This document shows, in pieces, positions 7,326 to 15,228 of a DNA stretch of 37,813 nucleotides. The stretch comes from an uncultured Eubacteriales bacterium. GTDB taxonomy: Bacteria > Bacillota > Clostridia > Oscillospirales > Butyricicoccaceae. The notes under the pieces are model-generated. The model made no database searches, was not told the DNA's origin, and saw nothing but the letters and a program-made list of their open reading frames with translations. The stretch's first letter is position 1. Each line of letters begins with the position of its first letter. The stretch covers positions 1 through 37,813 of the forward strand of contig CAKRRK010000014.1 in NCBI GenBank assembly GCA_934395135.1. Reading direction: 5' to 3'. A program made the position numbers and the translations under genes.

Positions 7326-9062
7326 ATGAAAAAACTGTGTGCAGTACTTTTTACAAGGATTTGTCTGCTAGTCGTTATTCTTGGAACGATAGTGACCGTT
7401 GGTATTTTTGCATGGCTCATCGGCACGACGATTAACTCTGTCGGCTCTCTTAAAATCGACGTCTTAAAAAAGGTTTCTGAACGAAGCCATATTGTTTGCA
7501 AAGCGGCAATATCCTTGGCAGAGGCAGTGGATGATACGATCGATCTTTTTCTTAAACAGGATGCGACCTTAGAACACGATGATGACTTATACTGTGACAT
7601 CGATGAGGAGTTTAAGTATGCCGATATTTATTATGATAGAATCGGTATTGATTTGACACTAACGGTAATTATGAAGGACAATGTCCTGTATATGTCGCAG
7701 GACAATTTATATGATGATATTGATGAAATGAAACGATCATTCTGGTATGTTAACAGTTATACAAATGATCGGACAGAACTTTGGAGAGCGCAAAAGAATA
7801 ACGCTGACGGAATATCCACTTATTTGATTTCTTATGTTAGGATACTCCGTGATGATAACGGACAATACATTGGCGTAGCCATTGTTAATTCAACAGAAAA
7901 AACCTTTCATGAAATATACAGCAATATCAACGAAAACAAAAGCGATATCTATATCCTTGATGAAAATGGGGTCGCAATAAGTACAAAGTATCCCAACCAA
8001 ATTGGTACCCAAATTTATTATATGCCTGCTTTTGAAAAAGAATATGGCTACAATACATACCATGTAGACTATGAAAAAGGACTTTTTATTTCTAATTATA
8101 GAGATGAAGAAACAGGATGGACGTTTGTTCAGAAGTCTGATTTAAACTCGGTGTTTGGCGAATATAGTAAGGTATGGATGTATTTCATATATTTACTGAC
8201 AATTATAATTTTTCTTGGAATGATTGCTTCATTCAAATTATCCAAAAAAATTTTAAAGCCCTTGCAGACTGTGGAAAACGCCTTGCGGGAAAGCGCAAAT
8301 ACTGGCTTTAGAAGAATAGATGTAATCGATTCATACAGCGAAGCTTATGCCATCGGCCAGTCCTATAATGAGGCTGTGGATGAAATTGTAAACCTCTTTG
8401 CCAAAATCAAGGAAGACGAAAGAGCAAAGCGGAAACAAGAATTGGAGTTTCTGCAGCTTCAAATTAACCCGCATTTTCTTCACAACACGCTTTTTTCTAT
8501 TAAATGCTTGATAAACCTAGGCCGTACAGAACAGGCGGGCAATATGATCTCAAGTCTTCTAAGTCTGTTGAGTTCAAAAATGTCTTTAGACAAGAGATTT
8601 TCCAGTATAAAAAGTGAAGCAGAAATGCTTAACAGCTATACCGAGATTATGAAAATGAAATATCCGAATATTAAAATGGAGATTTATATTGACGAATCAG
8701 TAGAAGAGTGCCTAATACCGAGATTTTTGCTTCAACCGGTCGTGGAAAACACTTTTTTTCATGGTATGGAAAGCGAAGATGCGGAGTGTTTGATTAAGTT
8801 GTTTGCTTATCCCGAAAACAAAAAAGTGGTTATTAAAATCAATGACAACGGGATTGGGATGACCAAAGAAGAGCTGGACAGGATTTGGGATAAAAAGACG
8901 GATGGGCGTCCATCAAACCATATTGGGCTGAAGAATGTGCGTGAACGAGTAAAAATGGTGTACGGAGAAGAGTGCGATGTCACCATCAGTAGCGTGCGCG
9001 GCGAGGGGGTCGAAGCTGAATTTATTCTTAAACAAATATTTGCAGAGGAGGAGTTAGAGTGA
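7326..9062 (+). CDS. YesM-type membrane sensor histidine kinase
   Basis: A 578-aa sensor kinase of the His_kinase/YesM class. One membrane helix lies at about residues 6-30 and a second at about 281-303. The roughly 245 residues between them form an extracellular Cache-like sensor domain, so the signal is sensed outside the cell. A HAMP-like linker follows, then the phospho-acceptor motif LQINPHFLHNTLFS with His383, and a HATPase_c domain with QPVVENTFFHG, DNGIGMTKEEL and HIGLKNVRERV. GTG 7311, ATG 7320 and ATG 7326 are in frame; 7326 is preferred because GGGG sits 7 nt upstream. Its stop overlaps the regulator start (GTGA), so the pair is coupled. Kinases of this class usually control nearby ABC uptake systems for sugars or other solutes, which fits the importer downstream. 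Confidence 0.9.
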   Translation: MKKLCAVLFTRICLLVVILGTIVTVGIFAWLIGTTINSVGSLKIDVLKKVSERSHIVCKAAISLAEAVDDTIDLFLKQDATLEHDDDLYCDIDEEFKYADIYYDRIGIDLTLTVIMKDNVLYMSQDNLYDDIDEMKRSFWYVNSYTNDRTELWRAQKNNADGISTYLISYVRILRDDNGQYIGVAIVNSTEKTFHEIYSNINENKSDIYILDENGVAISTKYPNQIGTQIYYMPAFEKEYGYNTYHVDYEKGLFISNYRDEETGWTFVQKSDLNSVFGEYSKVWMYFIYLLTIIIFLGMIASFKLSKKILKPLQTVENALRESANTGFRRIDVIDSYSEAYAIGQSYNEAVDEIVNLFAKIKEDERAKRKQELEFLQLQINPHFLHNTLFSIKCLINLGRTEQAGNMISSLLSLLSSKMSLDKRFSSIKSEAEMLNSYTEIMKMKYPNIKMEIYIDESVEECLIPRFLLQPVVENTFFHGMESEDAECLIKLFAYPENKKVVIKINDNGIGMTKEELDRIWDKKTDGRPSNHIGLKNVRERVKMVYGEECDVTISSVRGEGVEAEFILKQIFAEEELE

Positions 9063-10573
9063 AAAACGTTTTGATCGTGGATGATGAAATGCCGATTTGC
9101 GAATGGTTTTGTTTATGCTTTGGCGCTCACCCAGAAGTAAATAAAGTGTATTCAGCTTGGAATGGCGAGGAAGCAGTCAGGGTCCTAAAAGAAAACCAGG
9201 TTGACATGGTGTTTACCGACATAACTATGCCCAAAATGGACGGTTTAGAGCTTCTAAAATATATAAGGGAAAATTATCCGAACATCGATGTAGTAATTAT
9301 CAGCGTGAATACGGAGTTTGAGTATGCTCGCTATGCTATCAAGCAGGGAGCCTGCGACTATATCCTGAAAAATGAGATCACGAAAGATAGTGTGCTGACC
9401 TTGCTGAATCGCTTAATAAAGAAAACAGATTCTCACCATACTTTCGAAAATCATGCAAATGATACGGAAAGATTCTCCTTGAAATACAGCATTGGGTCAA
9501 AGTTTATTCATCAATTACTTCTTACGGGAACTCCAATCAGCAGCATAGAAGAACTACGGGCTAATTATATTGAAATTGACGATACGCTGCTGTTTGCTTT
9601 GGCGACGCCGTGGTTTCCAAAAAAGCTTTATGAGTTGAAATTGGAAAATTGGGTGGATATTTTTAATATCTCCTATTATTCGTATGAACAATCAAAGCAA
9701 TTGCTGCTAATCGGAAATTTAAAAAAAGCTGACCCGGAGATTATTCAAAAGCTTGCAATTTTTATTCAAGAGCAACTAAACTGTATCGTTGGATACAGCG
9801 GTATCGGAAATGGGATCGGCGAACTTATCTTTGTGGTGAAGGATGCCGTAAATATGAGCTGCTTTGCTTTTTACGATAGACATAACACTCGGGAATATCG
9901 AGAGTGGGCTGAAAAATCAGATGATGGTTCTGCCTGGTCGAAAATTGAAGAGCTGCAAAGAGGCTTGATAAAATCCTTTGAGGCTCATCATTATGGGACG
10001 GCGAAAGTCTTGTTCGGAGAATACCTGGATATGATTGGTGCTGCGAAATTAATGGATGTTTCTTCGATAAAGGACAGCATCATCAAAACGGTAAGCAGGA
10101 TCAATTCGAATTATTCCTCCATACAGAGCAACATTTATCAGACACAGAGAAAAATATTGGAAAGCAGTACATTCGCTGAAGTGAGAAGGGTTCTGGAACC
10201 TTTCATCGCAGAGATGGGGGAATTGAAGAAATATTCAAAAAGCATTCTGAGCGCTTTGGAATATATCAAGCAAAATTATATGCACCAATGCTCGCTTAGT
10301 GAAGTGGCAGGAGTTGTGTTTATAAGTGAGGGATACTTCTCCCGGCTTTTCAAAAAAGAAGTTGGTATTACATATTCCGAGTATTTGAATCGTGTTCGTA
10401 TGGATGCTGCGATGAATATGATACTGAGTACAAATATGAGTATTACGGCAATATCTGAGCAAGTGGGTATCCCAAACAGCAAGTATTTTTCGCTTCTTTT
10501 TCGTAAGCATTTTAATAAAACTCCGATGCAAGTTCGTGATCCTGGGCATGGGTTCCGCACGGAAAAAGAGTAG
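9059..10573 (+). CDS. YesN-type response regulator with AraC DNA-binding domain
   Basis: A 504-aa response regulator. The receiver domain occupies residues 1-about 122, with acidic residues Asp8/Asp9, the phospho-acceptor Asp54 in VFTDITMP, a Ser in VVIISVN and the Lys in YILKNE. A long middle region without a recognised domain follows. The last about 100 residues are an AraC/XylS double helix-turn-helix (YIKQNYMHQCSLSEVAGVVF, SEGYFSRLFKKEVGITYSEY, ITAISEQVGIPNSKYFSLLF). It starts with GTG inside the kinase stop codon. It should be phosphorylated by the upstream kinase and activate the transporter-sulfatase genes that follow; this target is inferred from position. Confidence 0.92.
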   Translation: MKNVLIVDDEMPICEWFCLCFGAHPEVNKVYSAWNGEEAVRVLKENQVDMVFTDITMPKMDGLELLKYIRENYPNIDVVIISVNTEFEYARYAIKQGACDYILKNEITKDSVLTLLNRLIKKTDSHHTFENHANDTERFSLKYSIGSKFIHQLLLTGTPISSIEELRANYIEIDDTLLFALATPWFPKKLYELKLENWVDIFNISYYSYEQSKQLLLIGNLKKADPEIIQKLAIFIQEQLNCIVGYSGIGNGIGELIFVVKDAVNMSCFAFYDRHNTREYREWAEKSDDGSAWSKIEELQRGLIKSFEAHHYGTAKVLFGEYLDMIGAAKLMDVSSIKDSIIKTVSRINSNYSSIQSNIYQTQRKILESSTFAEVRRVLEPFIAEMGELKKYSKSILSALEYIKQNYMHQCSLSEVAGVVFISEGYFSRLFKKEVGITYSEYLNRVRMDAAMNMILSTNMSITAISEQVGIPNSKYFSLLFRKHFNKTPMQVRDPGHGFRTEKE

Positions 10574-10604
10574 CCTTTCGCAAACATTGTATTATGATTA
10601 CGGT

Positions 10605-10644
10605 TAATCCGGCACCGCATTAAAGGCGGCGCCGGATTATTTTG
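10605..10644 (+). terminator. Terminator after the two-component operon
   Basis: AATCCGGC and GCCGGATT arms enclose a further pairable ACCGC/GGCG section and are followed by ATTTTGT. This suggests the regulator pair and the transporter genes are separate transcripts. Confidence 0.7.
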
Positions 10645-10784
10645 TAACTTATAGATTAACGTAGGAAAACATGAAAAGAGAGGAGACAGCCCAACAATTG
10701 ATGAAGGATAGATGATGTCAGAAAATTGATATAGTTCGACAAGAATTTATACCTGTATAGTGAAGCATGTAATAATATTGCACA

Positions 10785-10817
10785 AACAAGTGAACAACAT
10801 TGGTTGTCGTTCTTGTT
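10785..10817. promoter_or_regulatory. Inverted repeat upstream of the importer operon (candidate operator)
   Basis: AACAAGTGAACAAC and GTTGTCGTTCTTGTT form an imperfect inverted repeat around ATTG, about 75 nt before the solute-binding protein gene. It lies in a 317-nt AT-rich intergenic region (10574-10890). It could be the binding site of the YesN-like regulator or a leader hairpin; I found no convincing -35/-10 pair to decide between these. Confidence 0.4.
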
Positions 10818-10890
10818 CAAATGAGTAAAATTTAATTAGACTTAACAAAAAATACAAAGTCACTAATAATGAGAAAGGAACGAGTACACA

Positions 10891-11985
10891 ATGAAAAAGA
10901 CAAAAGGCATTCTCCTGATCTTGGTCCTTGCGATAGCGCTCCTTGCTGGATGTTCAGTTCACGATGGGACAAACAAAGATCCTGTAACCGATTCTACAGA
11001 ATCCGCTGTTTCCGGAACAACCATTCGTGTAGGCACGATGCCCGTTACTGTCGGCTCCTCCCTGGACTATGCTATGAAGCAGGGTTGGTTCGAGGAAGCC
11101 GGTATCAACGTTGAACGTATTTTATTTGCAACCGGTGCACCGATCAACGAAGCGCTTTCCGCACAGCAGATCGATATTTCCATCAGTGGTCCTGCAAGTA
11201 TCTATGCAGTTGCTTCCGGCGACATTACTTGGATCGGCGATATCAATACCTCAACTGGTAGCGGTATTTATGTCAGACCGGATAGTCCGGTGTTGAACGA
11301 TAAAGGCAATATTGCTGATGCTCCCGAAATGTATGGCAGTGCCGAAACCCTTAAGGGCCTTACCATCATCGGACCTCTCGGAACAACGTCTCAGTTCAAT
11401 GCAGTCGCCTGGATGGATAGATTTGGTCTCACCGCTAACGACTACAGCATGCTCTCCATGGACTTCGGTCCGGCCACTCAGGCATTCCTTACTGGTGAAG
11501 GTGATGCAGTCGCAGTTCCGCCCCCGTATACCGTTCAGCTGGAAGAAGCGGGTTATGTCTGTGCAGCAACTCTCGAAGATGCAGCCAACACGATACTTTG
11601 CGACGGTATAGGCGTTCGTACCGCATATCTTGAGGAAAATCGGGAAACTGTTGTAGAGTTTATGAAGATCCTCTATCGTGCACAGGAAGTTTTAGCTAAC
11701 GATGATGCAGTTGCAGCGGACCTTTGCTTCGAATTCTATAACGAGAATGGCCGTGAGTATAGCGAGGCTGATATTCAGTCCGAACTTGATGTTCGAGATT
11801 GGGTTGATGAAGAATATATGGAAGCTGATGATTATGTATTTGGCCAGTGGCTTGTTGAACTCGGCGAATTTTATGTTAACGACGGTAAGATATTACCTGA
11901 AGACTTCCCTAATATCAGAGCCGGTCTGGACGCTTCCATCATAGAAGAGGTATACGGATTCTCTCTGAACCTTCCTCCCGAATAA
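10891..11985 (+). CDS. ABC solute-binding lipoprotein (SsuA/TauA/NMT1-like)
   Basis: The extracellular binding component of an importer for sulfonate-, taurine- or sulfate-ester-like solutes. The N-terminus is a lipoprotein signal with the lipobox LLAGC, Cys21 being the lipidation site, followed by an Asp/Thr/Ser-rich tether. The mature part has the periplasmic-binding-protein type II pattern of the family: TIRVGTMPVTVGSSLDYAMK, GWFEEAGINVE, NEALSAQQIDISISGPASIY, TIIGPLGTTSQFNAVAWMDR and FLTGEGDAVAVPPPY. At 364 aa it is of usual length. AAAGGAA precedes the ATG. It heads the operon with two permeases, two ATPases and a sulfatase, which points to an organic sulfate ester as ligand; the exact ligand is unknown. 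Confidence 0.9.
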   Translation: MKKTKGILLILVLAIALLAGCSVHDGTNKDPVTDSTESAVSGTTIRVGTMPVTVGSSLDYAMKQGWFEEAGINVERILFATGAPINEALSAQQIDISISGPASIYAVASGDITWIGDINTSTGSGIYVRPDSPVLNDKGNIADAPEMYGSAETLKGLTIIGPLGTTSQFNAVAWMDRFGLTANDYSMLSMDFGPATQAFLTGEGDAVAVPPPYTVQLEEAGYVCAATLEDAANTILCDGIGVRTAYLEENRETVVEFMKILYRAQEVLANDDAVAADLCFEFYNENGREYSEADIQSELDVRDWVDEEYMEADDYVFGQWLVELGEFYVNDGKILPEDFPNIRAGLDASIIEEVYGFSLNLPPE

Positions 11986-12033
11986 TTCATAATCGCATGG
12001 AATGCCAGTTGATTGCATAAAAAGTATTTGCCG

Positions 12034-12069
12034 TTGAGAGGGAGAGAGTCGAATCGCCTTCCCTCACAA
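12034..12069 (+). other. Intercistronic hairpin between binding protein and permease genes
   Basis: TTGAGAGGGA pairs with TTCCCTCACAA around a 15-nt loop, without a T run. It sits in the 130-nt gap after the binding-protein gene. Hairpins at this place in importer operons often protect the upstream mRNA and keep binding protein in excess; that role is inferred. Confidence 0.4.
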
Positions 12070-12115
12070 AAGTGCGAATGACGTTTTGCAATAGAGATTA
12101 CTTGAGGAGATTTAT

Positions 12116-12910
12116 ATGAAAGAAATAAAGAAGGCGGGAAAAACACGCTATGTTGTTATGAGTGTCTGCTCCGTTCTGGTTTTTTTAGTAATTTGGTACT
12201 TATGCACGGATGTGTTCAAACTCCTCCCATCCAAAACCCTGTGCAGCCCTGTTCGCGTTGTCCTAACTTTTATCGATAAGCTGACCAACCCCAATCCTGA
12301 TGGTGCAACCTTGCTGGTTCACGCCTGGTCAAGCTTGAAGATCACCTTAACGGGATACATCATCGGAATCGTTTTTGGTGTTATCCTCGGCATTGCAATG
12401 GCGTGGTATCGCGGTGCTGACCTGTTCATCCGTCCAATATTTGACTTGATCAAGCCGATTCCGGGTGTTGCTTGGGTTCCAGTCTTGATTTTGATGCTGG
12501 GCATTGGCATGGCTTCCAAAGTAACGGTTATTGCACTGGCTTCTTTTGTTCCGGTACTGCTGAATACCTATTCCGGTATTCGTCAGACAAAAGATGTACA
12601 TATTTGGGTCGCACGAACTTTTGGTGCCACCAATTGGCAAATGCTTTGCAAAATCGCCATTCCTACCTCGCTGCCTTATATTATGACTGGTATTCGTGTA
12701 GCGCTCGGTGCCTCTTGGACGACGATTGTTGCCGCTGAACTAATTGCTTCTACGCAGGGACTTGGCTTTATGATCCAGCAGAGCAGAGGCATTTATCGTA
12801 TTGATATTATTATTGTCGGTATGCTGACGATTGGCCTTATAGGCGCGTTACTCGCAGTCGTTATTACGGCTATTGAAAAGAAAGTTGTGAAAGGGGCGAA
12901 GAGAAGTTGA
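12116..12910 (+). CDS. ABC importer permease 1 (SsuC/TauC-like)
   Basis: An inner-membrane permease of the BPD_transp_1 family with about six membrane helices in 264 aa. The cytoplasmic EAA-type loop that contacts the ATPase is visible as FGATNWQMLCKIAIPTSLPY, followed by ASWTTIVAAELIASTQGLGF, a strong SsuC/TauC signature. TTGAGGAG precedes the ATG. The stop overlaps the TTG start of the second permease (TTGA). It is not identical to permease 2, so the membrane channel is probably a heterodimer. Confidence 0.92.
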   Translation: MKEIKKAGKTRYVVMSVCSVLVFLVIWYLCTDVFKLLPSKTLCSPVRVVLTFIDKLTNPNPDGATLLVHAWSSLKITLTGYIIGIVFGVILGIAMAWYRGADLFIRPIFDLIKPIPGVAWVPVLILMLGIGMASKVTVIALASFVPVLLNTYSGIRQTKDVHIWVARTFGATNWQMLCKIAIPTSLPYIMTGIRVALGASWTTIVAAELIASTQGLGFMIQQSRGIYRIDIIIVGMLTIGLIGALLAVVITAIEKKVVKGAKRS

Positions 12911-13695
12911 TTAGTGAAAAAGAGATATCCAAACAGAAGAAGGTTCTATATACAACCATCTCGATTTTTGCGTTTTTGCTGATTTGGCAGTTGGCTACCA
13001 TGCTGACCAAACTGGGGCTTTTGCTTCCATCCCCAATTGAAACCTTTACTGCTTTTTTCCAAAGTTTTGTGGAGCCGATCGGACAGTACTGCTTATATAC
13101 GCATGTGTTCTGGAGCTTGACACGCGTTATTCCGTTTTATCTGATAGGCGCATTTATTGGAATCGTCTGCGGCATAACAATGGGATGGTACAAACCGGTA
13201 GAAGCCATTGTTCGCCCGCTGTTTGAGTTAGTTCGTCCCATTCCTCCCCTTGCGTGGATTCCGATCGCCATTGTCTGGTTTGGGATCGGCGAGGGTTCCA
13301 AATGGTTTCTGATTTTTTTAGCATCTTTCTGCAATGTAACCATCAATGCCTATTCCGGCGCAAAAAGCGTTGATCCTATTCTGGTAGGTTGCTCAAGAAT
13401 GCTCGGCGCTTCCGATACGAGAATTTTTACCAGCGTTGTTTTGCCCAGCTCAGTACCACATATTTTTGCCGGACTTCAAACTGCTCTTTCTGTAAGTTGG
13501 GCGACGGTCGTAGCAGCCGAAATGATTCGTTCTACGGAAGGTGTTGGTTGGATTATTATCAATAGCCAGGAAACAAACAATGTTGTAAATACGCTTGTTG
13601 GTGTTGTGGCAATCGGCATTGTTGGATTTGTTCTCGCTATTATCATGAGAGGACTGGAGGCGAAATTATGCAGATGGACGAAACGAGGAATATGA
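12907..13695 (+). CDS. ABC importer permease 2 (SsuC/TauC-like)
   Basis: A second permease of the same family, 262 aa, with an N-terminal helix (TISIFAFLLIWQLATMLTKL) and the EAA-type loop LGASDTRIFTSVVLPSSVPH followed by SWATVVAAEMIRSTEGVGWI. The start is TTG at 12907, overlapping the stop of permease 1, with an AGGGG/AGAAG region upstream; no ATG or GTG offers a better start. Its end overlaps the first ATPase gene. The two permeases share the core but differ clearly elsewhere, suggesting an old duplication and specialisation within the complex. Confidence 0.9.
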   Translation: MISEKEISKQKKVLYTTISIFAFLLIWQLATMLTKLGLLLPSPIETFTAFFQSFVEPIGQYCLYTHVFWSLTRVIPFYLIGAFIGIVCGITMGWYKPVEAIVRPLFELVRPIPPLAWIPIAIVWFGIGEGSKWFLIFLASFCNVTINAYSGAKSVDPILVGCSRMLGASDTRIFTSVVLPSSVPHIFAGLQTALSVSWATVVAAEMIRSTEGVGWIIINSQETNNVVNTLVGVVAIGIVGFVLAIIMRGLEAKLCRWTKRGI

Positions 13696-14444
13696 ATACA
13701 GTTATTACCGCTACCGGTATTTCAAAAACATTTACGACCAAGCGCGGTACTTCCAAGGTCATAGAAAACATCGATCTTACGGTGTACGAAAACGAGTTTG
13801 TAGTCTTGTTTGGTCCAGGTCAGTGCGGTAAAACCGTCACTATGAATATACTCAGCGGTCTGGAAATGCCGACTACCGGAACAGTCATTGTCAATGGTAA
13901 TAAAGTTACAGAACCCGGTCCTGACCGCGGATTTGTTTATCAGACCACTGCGTTATATCCGTGGCTTACTGTAATGGGAAATGTTGAATATGGACCTAAG
14001 GTTCGCGGCGTCAGTAAGGCAGAACGCCAGGAAAAGGCAAGATACTACATCGACCTGGTTGGCCTGAAAGGTTTTGAGGATTCCTTTCCCAACCAGCTCT
14101 CGGGTGGCATGCAGCAGCGCGTAGGCATTGCCAGGGCCTACTGCAATGAACCGAAGGTTATGTTCATGGACGAACCGTTTGGAGCCCTCGATGCACAGAC
14201 TCGTTACCTGATGGAAGAAGAACTAATTCGCATTTGGCAAAAAGAAAAAAGAACAATTTTATTTGTAACAAATAATATCGAAGAAGCGTTGTATTTGGGA
14301 GACCGTATTGTCATGCTTACGAACTGCCCTGCAACAATTAAAAAAGAATATAAAATTGGTTTTCCGAGACCGCGTGATTATACAGATCCTGATTTTCTCG
14401 CTTTGCGAGAGGAAATCACAGAGTTTATGGATAAAACTTTGTAG
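13668..14444 (+). CDS. ABC importer ATPase 1 with degenerate H-loop
   Basis: A cytoplasmic ATPase of the SsuB/TauB type, 258 aa. Visible motifs are a Walker A of altered form, GPGQCGKT (residues 49-56, normally GPSGCGKS/T), a Q-loop in FVYQTTALYPWLTV, an intact ABC signature LSGGMQQR (144-151), and Walker B plus catalytic Glu in VMFMDEPFGALD. The switch histidine is replaced: FVTNNIEEA has Asn202 where the family has His. GGAGG lies 7 nt before the ATG at 13668, inside the end of the permease gene. With ATPase 2 it probably forms a heterodimer, since each carries the features the other lacks. Confidence 0.92.
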   Translation: MQMDETRNMNTVITATGISKTFTTKRGTSKVIENIDLTVYENEFVVLFGPGQCGKTVTMNILSGLEMPTTGTVIVNGNKVTEPGPDRGFVYQTTALYPWLTVMGNVEYGPKVRGVSKAERQEKARYYIDLVGLKGFEDSFPNQLSGGMQQRVGIARAYCNEPKVMFMDEPFGALDAQTRYLMEEELIRIWQKEKRTILFVTNNIEEALYLGDRIVMLTNCPATIKKEYKIGFPRPRDYTDPDFLALREEITEFMDKTL

Positions 14445-14456
14445 GAGGATTGTATT

Positions 14457-15197
14457 GTGAGTAACACTAAAGTAAAAGTAAGAGAACTGTCAAAAAGCTT
14501 CGGCGATCTGCTCGTACTGGACAAAGTTTCTTTTGATGTGGCGGAAAAAGAATTTATGTGTGTTGTTGGTCCGACTGGCTGCGGAAAAACAACCTTTCTG
14601 AACTCGCTCACAAAGCTGTACAAACCTACATCTGGAGAAATTTTAGTTGATGACAAGCCTGTTGATTTGCGTAGGAACAACATTTCTTATATCTTCCAAG
14701 AGACATCTACGATGCCTTGGCTTACGGTTGAACAAAATGTTGCATTCGGTTTGGATATCAAAGGTGTTTCAGAAGCGGAAAAGAAAGAGGCAGTAGATGA
14801 GGTGATTGAAATCGTCGGACTTTCAAATTTCCGCAAGTATTATCCGAACGAAATTTCTCAGAGTATGACTCAGCGAGTTGTAATTGCCCGAGCATTTGCA
14901 ACCAAGCCGGAATTGCTCCTTATGGACGAACCTTATGGTCAACTTGATCTGGAGCTTCGTTTCAAGTTGGAAGATGATTTGATCAATCTGTGGCAGAAGA
15001 CAGGCACAACCGTCTTGTTCATCACCCACAATATTGAGGAAGCTGTTTATCTCAGCGAATCGATTCTTGTGCTAACAAATAAGCCAACTAAGATTAAAAA
15101 ACGTATCGTAAACACATTGCCCAGACCGCGTGATGTTGCATCACCGGAGTTTATTAAGTTGCGCAATGAAGTTACTGAACTTATTAAATGGTGGTAA
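14457..15197 (+). CDS. ABC importer ATPase 2 with degenerate signature motif
   Basis: A second SsuB/TauB-like ATPase, 246 aa. Walker A is intact (GPTGCGKT, residues 38-45), as are the Q-loop (IFQETSTMPWLTV), Walker B with catalytic Glu (LLLMDEPYGQLD) and the H-loop (FITHNIEEA, His191). The ABC signature is lost: ISQSMTQR at 133-140 stands where LSGGMQQR is expected, and the D-loop has GQLD for GALD. The start is GTG at 14457, with TAGGAGG just upstream that also contains the stop of ATPase 1. It complements ATPase 1, so one composite ATP site would be canonical and the other degenerate. Confidence 0.92.
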   Translation: MSNTKVKVRELSKSFGDLLVLDKVSFDVAEKEFMCVVGPTGCGKTTFLNSLTKLYKPTSGEILVDDKPVDLRRNNISYIFQETSTMPWLTVEQNVAFGLDIKGVSEAEKKEAVDEVIEIVGLSNFRKYYPNEISQSMTQRVVIARAFATKPELLLMDEPYGQLDLELRFKLEDDLINLWQKTGTTVLFITHNIEEAVYLSESILVLTNKPTKIKKRIVNTLPRPRDVASPEFIKLRNEVTELIKWW

Positions 15198-15228
15198 ATT
15201 GCAAAAATATATGAATGGAGAAAACATC

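Noticed and set aside
9059..10573. Possible assignment of the regulator as a virulence or quorum regulator
   Set aside because: The receiver plus AraC layout and the coupled YesM-type kinase fit the solute-responsive class better, and nothing in the context supports the alternative.
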